Positions 17,521 to 26,061 of a DNA stretch of 64,000 nt are shown piece after piece. Source of the DNA: Streptomyces sp. SDr-06 (GTDB lineage: Bacteria; Actinomycetota; Actinomycetes; Streptomycetales; Streptomycetaceae); contig NZ_QOLA01000020.1 of the NCBI RefSeq assembly GCF_003324565.1, positions 62,001 through 126,000 on the forward strand, read 5' to 3'. Each line of letters opens with the position of its first letter. Within the stretch, counting starts at the first letter, position 1. The notes under the pieces are model-generated. The model saw only the letters and a list, made by a program, of their open reading frames with translations, searched no databases and was not told the origin of the DNA. Both the position numbers and the translations under genes were made by a program.

Positions 17521-18470
17521 GCGAGAGCCTCGCGCAGCGCGGTGACGGCGGTGGTGATGGCGAGCGACGCGGCCTGCGTGTCGCGCAGCGTGTTCAGCAT
17601 GACGAAGTCGTGGATCGTGCCCAGCACCCGCAGGGCGGTGACGGGAACGCCCGCGGCCCGCAGCTTGGCGGCGTACGCTTCGCCCTCGTCGCGCAGCACA
17701 TCGGCTTCGGCCGTGATGACGACCGCCGGCGGCAGACCGGAGAGCTGGCCGAGGGAGGCCCGCAGCGGGGAGGCGGTGATGTGCGCGCGCTCCGCCTCGT
17801 CGGTCGTGTACTGGTCCCAGAACCAGCGCATGGCGTCGCGCCGCAGGAAGTAGCCCTCGGCGAACTGCCGGTAGGAGCCGGTGTCGAAGGCTGCGTCGGT
17901 GACCGGGTAGAACAGCACCTGGGCCGTGAGGCGGACGTCGCCGCGCTGCTTGGCCATGAGGGTGAGGGCGACGCTCATGTTGCCGCCCACCGAGTCACCC
18001 GCGACGGCGAGCCGGGTGCCGTCCAGGTCTCTGTCGTGTCCTTCGCCGACCACCCACTGCGCGACCCGGTAGTTCTGCTCGATGGCCACCGGGTAGCGCG
18101 CCTCGGGTGACAGGTCGTACTCGGGGAACACGACCGCCGCACCGGTGCCGACGGCGAGCTCGCGCACCAGCCGGTCATGGGTGTGCGCGTTGCCGAAGAC
18201 CCAGCCCGCGCCGTGGATGTAGAGGATGACCGGCAGCGGACCGGTGACGCCGCGGGGACGGACGATGCGGGCGCGGACGTCGCCGGTCGGACCACCCTGG
18301 ACGGTGATCCACTCCTCGTCGACCGGCGGCAGCGTGATGCCGTCTCCGCTCTGGACGTCGTCGACGGCCTTGCGGCCGTCCTGCACGGGCAACTGGTAGA
18401 GGTACGGCGGCTCGGCGGTGGCGTCGGCGAATGCCTGGGCGGCGGATTCGAGGACGGGCAGCTCGGACAT
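17517..18470 (-). CDS. Alpha/beta hydrolase, HSL-type esterase
   Basis: A 317-residue hormone-sensitive-lipase-family carboxylesterase. The oxyanion motif is IHGAGWVFG, with HGAG in place of the usual HGGG or HGGA. The nucleophile is in GDSVGGN. The acid and histidine are in AEADVLRDEGEAYA and GTIHDF near the C-terminus. The start MSELPVLES has AAGGAG eight bases upstream; the longer frame would run into the upstream gene. It probably cleaves short-chain esters in the cytosol. It is overlapped by the amidohydrolase start, suggesting stepwise hydrolysis of a shared substrate, though this is inference. Confidence 0.93.
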   Translation of the reverse strand: MSELPVLESAAQAFADATAEPPYLYQLPVQDGRKAVDDVQSGDGITLPPVDEEWITVQGGPTGDVRARIVRPRGVTGPLPVILYIHGAGWVFGNAHTHDRLVRELAVGTGAAVVFPEYDLSPEARYPVAIEQNYRVAQWVVGEGHDRDLDGTRLAVAGDSVGGNMSVALTLMAKQRGDVRLTAQVLFYPVTDAAFDTGSYRQFAEGYFLRRDAMRWFWDQYTTDEAERAHITASPLRASLGQLSGLPPAVVITAEADVLRDEGEAYAAKLRAAGVPVTALRVLGTIHDFVMLNTLRDTQAASLAITTAVTALREALA

Positions 18471-18513
18471 GGGGGTTCTCCTTGGGGGTGAAGGGTGGGG
18501 TCGGTGGCTGGGT

Positions 18514-19293
18514 TCAGCAGGTGCTGTCGATGGCGTCGAGGACGACGCGGGCGACGGCATCGGGCCGTGACACCGGCACGGCGTGCGAGGCGTCGACCTC
18601 GGTGATGTGCGAGCCGGCGCGCTCGGCCATCCACCGCACGGCGGCCGGGGGAATGTTCTTGTCCGCGGCGGCGATCAGCGCCCACGAGGGGATCGCCTTC
18701 CACGCCGCGTCCCCGGCCGCCTCCTCCAGCGCGGCCGTCGCCACCGGACGCTGGGTGGCGGCCAGCACCGCTGCGTCGGCGAGGGGCACGTCGGCGGCGA
18801 ACTGGCCGGGGAACTTGGCCCGGTCGATGACGAGTTCGGTGCCGCTGCCCTCGGGGAGGGGGTAAGGCAGTTCCTGAACGGTCTCGCCGAGAGTGGAGCC
18901 GGGGAACTTGCCGGACAGTTCCAGCGCGCTCTCGCCGCGGTCGGGAGTGAAGGCGGCGATGTAGACGAGGGCCCTCACCTGGCTGTTGCCCACGGCCGCG
19001 CTGCTGATGACCGCACCCCCGTAGGAGTGGCCGACCAGCACGACGGGGCCTTCGAGAGTGGCGAGGATGCCGCGCAGATAGGCGGCGTCGCCGGAGAGAC
19101 CGCGCAGCGGGTTCGCGGGTGCGATCACCCGATGGCCCGCGTGGTGCAGTCGGCGGATGGTGCCGCTCCAGCTGGAGGCGTCGGCGAACGCTCCGTGAAC
19201 GAGCACGACGGTGGGCCTGGGGCGCGGTCGCTCCGCGGTGTCCGTGGCTGGGGTGGTCGGATCCGCCGGGTTGGGACGGTTGGTCGAGGACAT
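18514..19293 (-). CDS. Alpha/beta fold hydrolase
   Basis: A 259-residue alpha/beta hydrolase. VVLVHGAFADASSW is the oxyanion strand, VGHSYGG the nucleophile elbow and DASHAVPVSRPDAVA holds the catalytic His. The domain resembles the salicylate-esterase/MhpC-like group often annotated as haloalkane or chloroperoxidase-like hydrolases. The N-terminal about 25 residues are a Pro/Arg/Thr-rich leader without a hydrophobic core, so it is likely cytosolic. AAGGAG lies five bases before the ATG. It is separated by 43 bp from the HSL esterase start and by 98 bp from the Dps stop. Confidence 0.92.
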   Translation of the reverse strand: MSSTNRPNPADPTTPATDTAERPRPRPTVVLVHGAFADASSWSGTIRRLHHAGHRVIAPANPLRGLSGDAAYLRGILATLEGPVVLVGHSYGGAVISSAAVGNSQVRALVYIAAFTPDRGESALELSGKFPGSTLGETVQELPYPLPEGSGTELVIDRAKFPGQFAADVPLADAAVLAATQRPVATAALEEAAGDAAWKAIPSWALIAAADKNIPPAAVRWMAERAGSHITEVDASHAVPVSRPDAVARVVLDAIDSTC

Positions 19294-19391
19294 GGAACTC
19301 CTTCAGTACATGGGGTGTTGGGGTTGGTACGTCCCGGCTGGGACAGGAGGGGGCGGGCGGCCGAGCCCCGCGACGCCGTTCGTCCGTCCTC

Positions 19392-19979
19392 CTACGCACG
19401 CACCAGCGGGGTGTCGACGAGGTGCTCCGCCACGAACCACACCTGGGCTTCGCCGGTGCGCAGGACCTGGGAGACGAGGAGGTCTGTGCTGCCCTCGTCG
19501 CCCTCGGCGGAGATGCGAGCCGCGGCGTCGCGGGTGTCGATCAGAATGCGCTCGTGGGCGTCGAGCAGGCGCGACAGCATGACCGGTACCTCTTCGACGC
19601 CGTCCGGCGGGCGGGGGACGGAGGTCAGTTCCGCGACATGGCGCGGGTCGGCGACGGCGACTCCGCCCAGGATCTGGATCCGCTCGGCCAGGGCGTCCAC
19701 GATGGCCAGTTGTTCGTCCGCGTGCTTGTCCAGCATGAGATGGAGGGAGTAGAAGGTGGCTCCCCGCATCAGCCAGTGATGCTTCTTGTAGAGGGAGTAC
19801 AGGATCTGGGTGTCGGCGAGCACGTGGTTGAGTCGCTGGCAGGCGTACAGGCGGGTGTCGTGACTCAGGCCGATGGGCAGTTGCTTGAGGGTGCCGAAGG
19901 CCTGGGTCTCGGGTCCGCTCTGGTGAAGCAGCGGCTGGCCGCCGCTCCGTGCGGGCGCGGCAGTGGGGGCAGTGGGCAA
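19392..19979 (-). CDS. dps: Dps-family DNA-protecting ferritin-like protein
   Basis: A 195-residue Dps/mini-ferritin. The inter-subunit ferroxidase residues are visible: His in YKKHHWLMRG and the downstream HLMLDKHADEQLAIVDALAER helix. Dps dodecamers oxidise Fe(II) with H2O2 and protect DNA during stress. It starts at a TTG with GGAG about seven bases ahead, 13 bp after the DoxX stop, so the two are co-translated. Streptomyces genomes carry several dps paralogues; this one sits in a redox operon rather than with a stress sigma factor. Confidence 0.93.
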   Translation of the reverse strand: MPTAPTAAPARSGGQPLLHQSGPETQAFGTLKQLPIGLSHDTRLYACQRLNHVLADTQILYSLYKKHHWLMRGATFYSLHLMLDKHADEQLAIVDALAERIQILGGVAVADPRHVAELTSVPRPPDGVEEVPVMLSRLLDAHERILIDTRDAAARISAEGDEGSTDLLVSQVLRTGEAQVWFVAEHLVDTPLVRA

Positions 19980-19992
19980 CGGATGCTCCGGT

Positions 19993-20502
19993 TTACAGGG
20001 TGTAGGTGGGCCGGGAAGGGCCCGGGCGGTGCAGTACGAGTCGGGTGAGCAGGCCGCTGCCCGCCCCCGCCGCGACGACGAGGGCCGTCCACCACAGGGG
20101 GTAGGACGCCAGTCCGAGGGCGGCGTCGAGGGAGTACGCTCCGGGTCCGATGGCGGCGAGGGAGCCGGACGTGACGATGAGCACCAGCGGGTACTCGTAG
20201 CCGTCGTTCTGGACCCAGAGGCCGTTGGGCCATTTCACGGTGAGGGCGACGGTCATGACGCCGATGGCTCCGGTCGCCGCCAGCGGAGTGAGAAGGCCCG
20301 CGGCCAGCAGCAGACCGGAGCCGATCTGACCGCCCCCGGCCGCGAGCGCGGTGAGCGTGCCGCCGCGGAATCCGTCGGCGCGGAACTCCCGCGTGCCGCC
20401 GGCCAGCCCTTTGCCACCGAGGTGCGAACTGACCTTCTGCACGCCGTGGCCCGCGACGAGCAGGCCCACGAGCAGACGCAGGATCAGGATGCCGGTGTCC
20501 AT
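19993..20502 (-). CDS. DoxX family membrane protein
   Basis: A 169-residue DoxX-type protein with about four transmembrane helices. ILILRLLVGLLVAGHGVQKV opens the first, followed by GGGQIGSGLLLAAGLLTPLAA, the KWPNGLWVQNDGYEYPLVLI segment and a C-terminal helix. The HG...K and GYEYPL patterns are typical of the family, which includes thiosulfate:quinone oxidoreductase subunits and proteins of oxidative stress. It is six bases after the YcaC-like gene and has no strong ribosome-binding site of its own, implying translational coupling. Confidence 0.9.
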   Translation of the reverse strand: MDTGILILRLLVGLLVAGHGVQKVSSHLGGKGLAGGTREFRADGFRGGTLTALAAGGGQIGSGLLLAAGLLTPLAATGAIGVMTVALTVKWPNGLWVQNDGYEYPLVLIVTSGSLAAIGPGAYSLDAALGLASYPLWWTALVVAAGAGSGLLTRLVLHRPGPSRPTYTL

Positions 20503-20508
20503 GCCCGG

Positions 20509-21171
20509 TCAGCCCGCCGCGTGCGCGCCGAGCAGACTCTGGGCGTACACGACGCCGAGCCCGTAAGCGCCCGCGTGAGCCTTGACGATCTCCATCACGG
20601 CGCCGTACGTCTCGGTGCGCGCCCAGTCGCGCTGGAGTTCCAGCAGCACCTGGACCCACGTCACCGGCACCGCACCGGCGGCCGTCATCCGCTGGACGGC
20701 GTGCTCGTGCGCGAGGGGACTCACGCCACCGGAGGCATCCGACACCACGTAGATCTCGTAGCCCTGTTCCAGCGCGGACAGTGCGGGAAGCACGAGGCAG
20801 ACCTCGGTCCACAGACCGGAGAGGATGATCTTCTTGCGTCCGGTCGCCTTGACCGCGGCGACGAGCGTCTCGTCCTCCCAGGCGTTCATCGACGTACGGT
20901 CGACGATGTCGTGGTCGGGGAACACCTCGGCGAGCTGCGGCAGGAGCGGCCCGGAGAACGATTCGGCGGCCACGGTGGTCAGTACGACCGGCACGTCGAA
21001 GGCCACCGCGGCCTTCGCGAGGCCGACCGTGCTGTTGATGATGGCGGTCCGGTCGCCGCTCCCGGTGCCGAAGAACATCTGCGGCTGATGGTCGACGAAG
21101 AGCATGACCGAGTTGTCGGGGGTGAGCAGATCACCGCTCGGGGCGGCGTGCACGTGGTCGATGTCGAACAT
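20509..21171 (-). CDS. YcaC-like isochorismatase-family hydrolase
   Basis: A 220-residue cysteine hydrolase. The family triad is visible: Asp27 in LFVDHQPQ, the RTSMNAWEDE region supplying the basic residue (Arg92 here), and Cys125 in LSGLWTEVCL. The closest named relative is E. coli YcaC, an octameric hydrolase of unknown substrate. It is the first gene of the nine-gene run; AGAGG lies eight bases before the ATG. The longer open frame upstream is not protein-like. Expression of the whole run is likely driven from the region 21172-21300. Confidence 0.9.
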   Translation of the reverse strand: MFDIDHVHAAPSGDLLTPDNSVMLFVDHQPQMFFGTGSGDRTAIINSTVGLAKAAVAFDVPVVLTTVAAESFSGPLLPQLAEVFPDHDIVDRTSMNAWEDETLVAAVKATGRKKIILSGLWTEVCLVLPALSALEQGYEIYVVSDASGGVSPLAHEHAVQRMTAAGAVPVTWVQVLLELQRDWARTETYGAVMEIVKAHAGAYGLGVVYAQSLLGAHAAG

Positions 21172-21339
21172 GGGTGGACCTCTTGGTAGGACGGGAAGGA
21201 AGGCCGCCGCGATACGCGCCGCGGCACACCCCGAAACTACGGAGGCCCAGGTGAGGGGAGTTGCTCGTGAGCGAATGAGCTGTGACACGACAGCGCACTC
21301 TCGTCCGGGGGCGGCGCCGGGCCCGCCCGCAGGGCCCCG

Positions 21340-21787
21340 GTGGTCCAGCTGAAGTTGATCGCTCACAGCCACCTCACCTACACCCGGTTCATGGTCCCCT
21401 GGCGCGCCACGGCGACCGCTTCCGTGATCCAGGGCTGGACGCTCTTCAACGCCGACCCCAGGACCCCGCGTGCGGTGTGCAGCGCCTTCGAGCAGTTCAG
21501 CGACTGGGCATGCCCTCACTGCCCTCGGTGACCGGCATCTTCGTCGGCTCGCCCGGTGAGCTCGATCCCCGCCTTGGACAGTTGCACCACCTGCCCGGCG
21601 TCGGCTGGTGTGGCTGTGCGACACCTACGGCGCCCTGCAGACGCATCTGGGTGCCGACGGCTACACCAACGGCCTGGACCCCGAACTCACCGACTGGCAG
21701 CAGGCCCATCACGGCGCGAACTACCCGAAGATGCAACGCGTCAAGTCCGCCTACGACCCGGACGCGCCAACGCCGACGTTGTCGTAG
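21340..21787 (+). pseudogene. Decayed FAD-linked oxidase (berberine-bridge type) remnant
   Basis: Three fragments in three different plus-strand frames read in family order. YTRFMVPW followed by VIQGWTLF at about 21380-21450 resembles the middle of BBE-type oxidases. SVTGIFVGSPGELDP at about 21515-21560 resembles their GxyvGs segment. HHGANYPKMQRVKSAYDPD at about 21710-21770 matches the C-terminal BBE signature (NYxRLxxVKxxYDPDN). The N-terminal FAD domain is absent. At least two frameshifts and a large deletion make it non-functional. Assignment rests on motif recognition by eye, not an alignment. Confidence 0.7.
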
Positions 21788-21954
21788 GGCGAACCTTCTC
21801 GGAGGGCGGAAGGACGTCGCCCCCGGAACCGTTCGGCGATGACCATTCCGTCGGCCTCCAACGGGCGGCCAGGCCGGAGATGGTCGAGCCGGGCAAGCCG
21901 ATGCCGCACGCATACCGAAGGGGGCGGGGCCGCGCGCTAGCGGCAGGTCCGGGC

Positions 21955-23256
21955 TCAGGCCCAGCCGAGCCAGCTCAGGATGGTCTGGACGAGGAGGATG
22001 GTGGACATGGCCGCGACAGCCAGTACGACGATGGTGGCGGCGATGCGGTAACGCGGCCCGTTGGCCGCGGCGCCCAGGACGGTGCGGCGGTTGGTCAGGA
22101 CCAGGAGGTAGACCAGAACGATGGGGCTGATCAGGCCCTGGAGCACCTGAGTGCCGATGAGGAGTTGGATGACGTTGACCGGGGTGAGGGCGACGGCCGC
22201 GCCGAGGATGATCTGGGCGGTGAACAGGCCGAGGAACAGGGGCGCGTCGCGGAAGCGGCGGGAGACGGAGCGTTCGACGCCGGCGGCTTCCCCGATCGCG
22301 TAGCTGGCGGACAGCGGCACCACGGCCCCGGCCAAAGCGGAGGCTCCGATCAGGCCGAACGCGAAGAGGAGTTCGGCTCCCTGCCCGGCGACGGGTTTGA
22401 GCGCCTGGGCCGCCTGGGCGGCGGATTCCAGGGGGCCTGTTCCTCCGATGGCCGCGGCGGTGGCGATGATGATGGTCAGGCTGATGAGGCAGGCGAACAC
22501 GGCGCCCAGGATGGCGTCGGCCCGGATCAGCTTGTAGTCCTCGGGCTTCGCGCCGCGGTCCACGACCCCGGCCGCGGCGTAGAACTGCATGTAGGGGCTG
22601 ACCGTGGTGCCGATCAGCGCGACCGCGAGCAGGATGAACGCCTGGCTGCCCTCCATGTGCGGGATCACGAGGTGTGAGCCGACCTGGCTCCAGTCGGGGT
22701 GGCCGAGGATCATGGCGACGGGGTAGGAGAAGAAGGCCAGTGACATGATCAGGAAGATGCGCTCGGCCCATCGGTAGGAACCGAACAGCACCAGAGCCCA
22801 CAGCAGCAGCGCGGCCGGGGGGATGACGGCCCATTTGGGTACGCCGAGGAGCTCGAACGCGGCGCCGATGCCGGCGAATTCGGAAACCACGAGGCCGGTG
22901 TTGGCCAGCAGCAGGCAGAAGACGGCCAGGGCGGTCAGGCGCAGGCTGAACTGTTCGCGGATCAGGGCGCCCAGTCCCTTGCCGGTGTACGCGCCGAGCC
23001 GGACCGCCATTTCCTGGACCATCACCAGGGCCACGGTGACGAGCACCATGAAGAACAGGGTGGAGTAGACGAACTGGGAGCCGGCAGAGGCGTACGTGGC
23101 AATGCCCGCGGCGTCGTTGCCCGCGTTGGCGGCGACGAGTCCCGGGCCCGCGACGGCCGATACGGCGACGATCTTCCGCCAGCCCCTGCGAGGCGCCGGT
23201 TGCCGTGTGTTCGGAGGGGCGACGTCCCCCGCGGTGGTGTCTGCGTCGCTGGTCAC
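21955..23256 (-). CDS. Nramp-related divalent metal transporter (NRMT-like)
   Basis: A 433-residue LeuT-fold carrier with about 11 transmembrane helices. The TM1 ion-binding motif of Nramp proteins (DPGN) is replaced by NAGND within residues 44-48, and the TM6 MPH motif is replaced by GTTVSPYMQFY (216-226). These substitutions are those of Nramp-related Mg/Al carriers rather than Mn/Fe MntH transporters, so Mg transport is the better guess. The start is a GTG overlapping the stop of the MgtE_N/CBS gene (GTGA), so it is the second gene of a two-gene operon with a putative Mg-sensing partner. Confidence 0.85.
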   Translation of the reverse strand: MTSDADTTAGDVAPPNTRQPAPRRGWRKIVAVSAVAGPGLVAANAGNDAAGIATYASAGSQFVYSTLFFMVLVTVALVMVQEMAVRLGAYTGKGLGALIREQFSLRLTALAVFCLLLANTGLVVSEFAGIGAAFELLGVPKWAVIPPAALLLWALVLFGSYRWAERIFLIMSLAFFSYPVAMILGHPDWSQVGSHLVIPHMEGSQAFILLAVALIGTTVSPYMQFYAAAGVVDRGAKPEDYKLIRADAILGAVFACLISLTIIIATAAAIGGTGPLESAAQAAQALKPVAGQGAELLFAFGLIGASALAGAVVPLSASYAIGEAAGVERSVSRRFRDAPLFLGLFTAQIILGAAVALTPVNVIQLLIGTQVLQGLISPIVLVYLLVLTNRRTVLGAAANGPRYRIAATIVVLAVAAMSTILLVQTILSWLGWA

Positions 23257-24599
23257 TGCAAGAACCTCCGGAAGTGGCGTCGTCCGCGCTCGGGGAGAAG
23301 CGCGTCGAGAATGTCGTCGGCAAGCATGCGCCCCAGCGGGAGCTCGTTCTCGTCGATGACCAGCAGGGAGGACGCGCGGGAGGCCAGCAGATGGTCGGCG
23401 GCCTCGTCGATGGCGGTGTCGGGGCGGAGGGCGACCTGCGGCCCGAATTGGGCGAGCCAGTCCACCACGTCACCCATGGTCGAGGTGTCCTCGGCCACGG
23501 TGAGGTGGAACAGGGGCACGTCGGTGATCAGTCGGCCGTCGGCGTCCACGACGGCCACGGCGTCGATCTCGGTGCGGTGCTCGGCCTGTTCGGCCAGCTG
23601 GCCGCGGACCTGCGCGATGGTGTGCTCGCGCAGCGCGGTGACGAGCCGTGTGGTCATGGCGCCGCCCACGGTGTCCTCAGGGCGGGCCAGCAGCCCGCGC
23701 AGGTTGGTGGCCTGCGCCGGGGCCATGCGGTCCAGGAGGGTGCTGCGCTCGCCCGCGCCGAGGTCGCGCAGCGCGTCGACGGCCTCGTCGGGTTCCATTT
23801 CGCCCAGCATCTGTGCGGCGTAGGAGGGGCCCGCCTCGCGCAGAAGGTTCTCCAGTTCGCCGGGCTCCATCTCCTCCAGGGCGTCGGCGGCGTGCCCGGG
23901 TTCGAGCCAGGTCAGCAGCTGCTGGCGCTCCGCGCGGCCCAGGTCCTCCAAGACGTCGGCCAGGTCGGCGGGCCTGAGCTGGTGCAGCGAGGAGCGCGTG
24001 CCGCGGAGGCTGACCTCGGCCGGTCCCTCGGTGGCGTGTTCGGCGAACGGGGCCACCGACTGCCAGTCCAGTACGCGCTCGGGGGTGGGCCTAGCTTGCC
24101 AGCGCCGTGGGCCCAGCCTGCGCAACAGGGTGGGCAGCGAGACGTCCACGCCGACCAGCACGATGCGTTCGGCCAGGGGCGCGAGGTACAGGTCGGCGGC
24201 CCGGGTGACCTGGATGCCGTCCACGTCCACGAGTTGATGGTCGAGCACGTCGCGGGCCAGGAGCACTTCACCCGGGCGGCGCTCGTACTCGCGCAGATCC
24301 ATCCGCGCCGTCCGCAGCCGGACCCGGCCCGCGTCGACGTGTTCCACCGCGTCGATGGGGAGGAAGGCGTGGCGCCGTCCCACGCGGATGACCAGGCCGG
24401 TCACCGGCGGGTAGGGGTCCGTGCCGTACAGCCGGGCCACCACGTCGACCACGCGGCCGACGTCCTCACCCGCCTGGTTGGTGACGGGACCGCCGGTCAG
24501 ACCTGCCAGGGACACCAGAGAACTGCGCACCGCTTTCGCGGCGGTGGCACGGCGTGCGAGCTTCACCCGACGGTCGCGCAGACGCGCGGAGGTGGTCAT
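23253..24599 (-). CDS. PRC-barrel / MgtE_N / CBS-domain protein (transporter regulator)
   Basis: A 448-residue soluble protein made of a PRC-barrel-like N-terminus (about 29-100, with SLAGLTGGPV and GLVIRVGRRHAFLPID), an MgtE N-domain superhelix (about 210-320, with repeats such as LADVLEDLGR and YAAQMLGEMEPDEA), and a CBS pair (about 315-440). It lacks the MgtE membrane pore. In MgtE these cytosolic domains bind Mg and gate the channel, so here they may gate the coupled Nramp-related carrier in trans. The ATG at 24599 was chosen; a TTG 21 bases upstream, following GGGGG, is possible. Confidence 0.85.
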   Translation of the reverse strand: MTTSARLRDRRVKLARRATAAKAVRSSLVSLAGLTGGPVTNQAGEDVGRVVDVVARLYGTDPYPPVTGLVIRVGRRHAFLPIDAVEHVDAGRVRLRTARMDLREYERRPGEVLLARDVLDHQLVDVDGIQVTRAADLYLAPLAERIVLVGVDVSLPTLLRRLGPRRWQARPTPERVLDWQSVAPFAEHATEGPAEVSLRGTRSSLHQLRPADLADVLEDLGRAERQQLLTWLEPGHAADALEEMEPGELENLLREAGPSYAAQMLGEMEPDEAVDALRDLGAGERSTLLDRMAPAQATNLRGLLARPEDTVGGAMTTRLVTALREHTIAQVRGQLAEQAEHRTEIDAVAVVDADGRLITDVPLFHLTVAEDTSTMGDVVDWLAQFGPQVALRPDTAIDEAADHLLASRASSLLVIDENELPLGRMLADDILDALLPERGRRHFRRFLQ

Positions 24600-25109
24600 G
24601 AGCAGCTGGTTGGCAGACAAGGCGAAACCCCCTGAACCCGCCGGGGCGGGACCGGGCAACACCAGGTCACGCCACCCGTGCCCCCCGGCCGGACGAGCGG
24701 CGCCGGGACGGGAGCACGGGGTGGAGCGGTTGCCTGGTGTCGCGGAGAGATGGCGAGGAACACGACAGCTGGGGCCGACTATGGCCCGGACTACTGTCCA
24801 TTTCGCCTCCCCCCGCTCATGAGCACCCAACGTTCCGTCGTCCCAGCGGGCACCGGCTCAGCCAGATGGCAGCTCTCGGCGGCGCTCGAACCCCTGCGCA
24901 CCCCAACCTCCGTCAGGGGAGGCCCGGATGAGCGCGGCGCCTGGGCAGCATACCGGAATTACTTGCCTAGTTGCGCAAGCGGCGCCTGGGTCCGAACGGC
25001 AGTCGAACAGGGCCCTGCCGCAGGAAAACCGCGCACCGCCCACCTGGCGCAGGCGCGGCGGTCGCTGTGACTCCCGGTCGCTGCACGGCACTTGAAATTC
25101 CTGGGGCGC
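24600..25109 (-). promoter_or_regulatory. Long leader region of the metal transport operon, with a possible short upstream ORF
   Basis: About 510 bp upstream of the MgtE_N/CBS gene. On the minus strand a short ORF (ATG at 24801, stop at 24667, 44 codons) follows GGGGGAGG by about five bases; its product is Pro/Ser/Arg-rich with no homology I recognise. Further upstream a hairpin with CCTCC and GGAGG arms and an 8-base palindrome TTGCGCAA (24971-24978) are visible. I looked for M-box and yybP-ykoY riboswitch signatures and did not find their core motifs. The region may still be a regulated leader. Confidence 0.35.
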
Positions 25110-26045
25110 TCAGCGTGAAGACGCCCAAGCCGGTGCCCAGGTCCCCTCGGCGCCGTGGTCGGCCGTCGTGGCGCTGAGGTGGGTGTGCAGTGTGGTCAGC
25201 GCGGGGTGGGGGTTGTCGCGGTGCCACAGGAGGGAGTGCGGGTAGACGGGCACCGGATCGGTCACCGGGATGCGGCGCAGACCATGGTCGGCGGGCCAGA
25301 CCAGGCGGGTGTCCTCGCCCATGAAGGTGGCCAGGGCCGGTGTGTCGGCGATGGTGTCGAGGAGCGCGTCGGAGCCGAAGTTGGGGCCGGTCGCCTCGAT
25401 GGTGAGTCCGAACTCGGCGACGAGGTCGTCGTAGTAGGCACCCCACTCGGTGCCGGGCGCGATGCCCGGCATCCAGATCCGGTGCCCGGCGAGTTCGGCC
25501 ACGGTCACCGAGCGGGCGCCTGCCAGGGCGTGGTCGGAGCCGACCAGGAGCTGAAGCGGTTCGTCGAGCGCCCGGACGGACTCGATGTCCTCCGGCAGGG
25601 GGTGGCCGGGCGCCGGGACGGCACGGAAGGAGGCGTCGATCTCACCGGAGCGGATGGCGGTGACGGCCGTCTCGATGCCGAACAGCATCATCACGTCGAG
25701 GTCGATCCCGGGGTGGGCGCGGTGGAAGCCCCGCATGAGGCTCGAAGCCGCGCCGCGCGAGTTGATCACGTCAACGCGCAGCGGGCGGCTTCCGGGGCGT
25801 AGGGATGCGACGGCGCGTTCGGCACTGCGCAGCAGTTCGCGGGCGTGCGGCAGGAACGCCTGCCCGTCGATGGTGAGCTCGGCGCCCCGTGGAGCACGGG
25901 TGAACAAGCGGACACCGACGGCACGCTCCAACGCGGCGATGCGTTTGGAGACGGCCTGCTGGGTGATCGACAGGTCGGCGGCGGCCAGCTGGAACCGGCC
26001 CGAGTCGGCGACGGCGACGAAGGTGCGCACTGCTTCGAGATCCAC
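25110..26045 (-). CDS. LysR family transcriptional regulator
   Basis: A 311-residue LTTR. The winged HTH covers residues 1-60 with DLEAVRTFVAVADSGRFQLAAA and QQAVSKRIAALERAVGVRLF. The effector domain follows (about 90-290). The GTG at 26045 gives the canonical VDLEAVRTF start. It diverges from the MFS gene with 137 bp between, containing ACAAC-N5-GTTGT (26063-26077), the likely binding site. LTTRs usually autoregulate and activate the divergent gene on ligand binding, so an MFS-exported drug or metabolite is the probable inducer. Confidence 0.92.
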   Translation of the reverse strand: MDLEAVRTFVAVADSGRFQLAAADLSITQQAVSKRIAALERAVGVRLFTRAPRGAELTIDGQAFLPHARELLRSAERAVASLRPGSRPLRVDVINSRGAASSLMRGFHRAHPGIDLDVMMLFGIETAVTAIRSGEIDASFRAVPAPGHPLPEDIESVRALDEPLQLLVGSDHALAGARSVTVAELAGHRIWMPGIAPGTEWGAYYDDLVAEFGLTIEATGPNFGSDALLDTIADTPALATFMGEDTRLVWPADHGLRRIPVTDPVPVYPHSLLWHRDNPHPALTTLHTHLSATTADHGAEGTWAPAWASSR

Positions 26046-26061
26046 GCCGGTCACCCTAGCC

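Noticed and set aside
15613..17853. A 746-codon plus-strand open frame opposite the amidohydrolase and esterase
   Set aside because: Shadow; the opposite strand carries clear catalytic motifs and operon overlaps.
24600..25109. An M-box or yybP-ykoY riboswitch upstream of the metal operon
   Set aside because: I could not find the conserved core segments of either class; only generic hairpins are visible.
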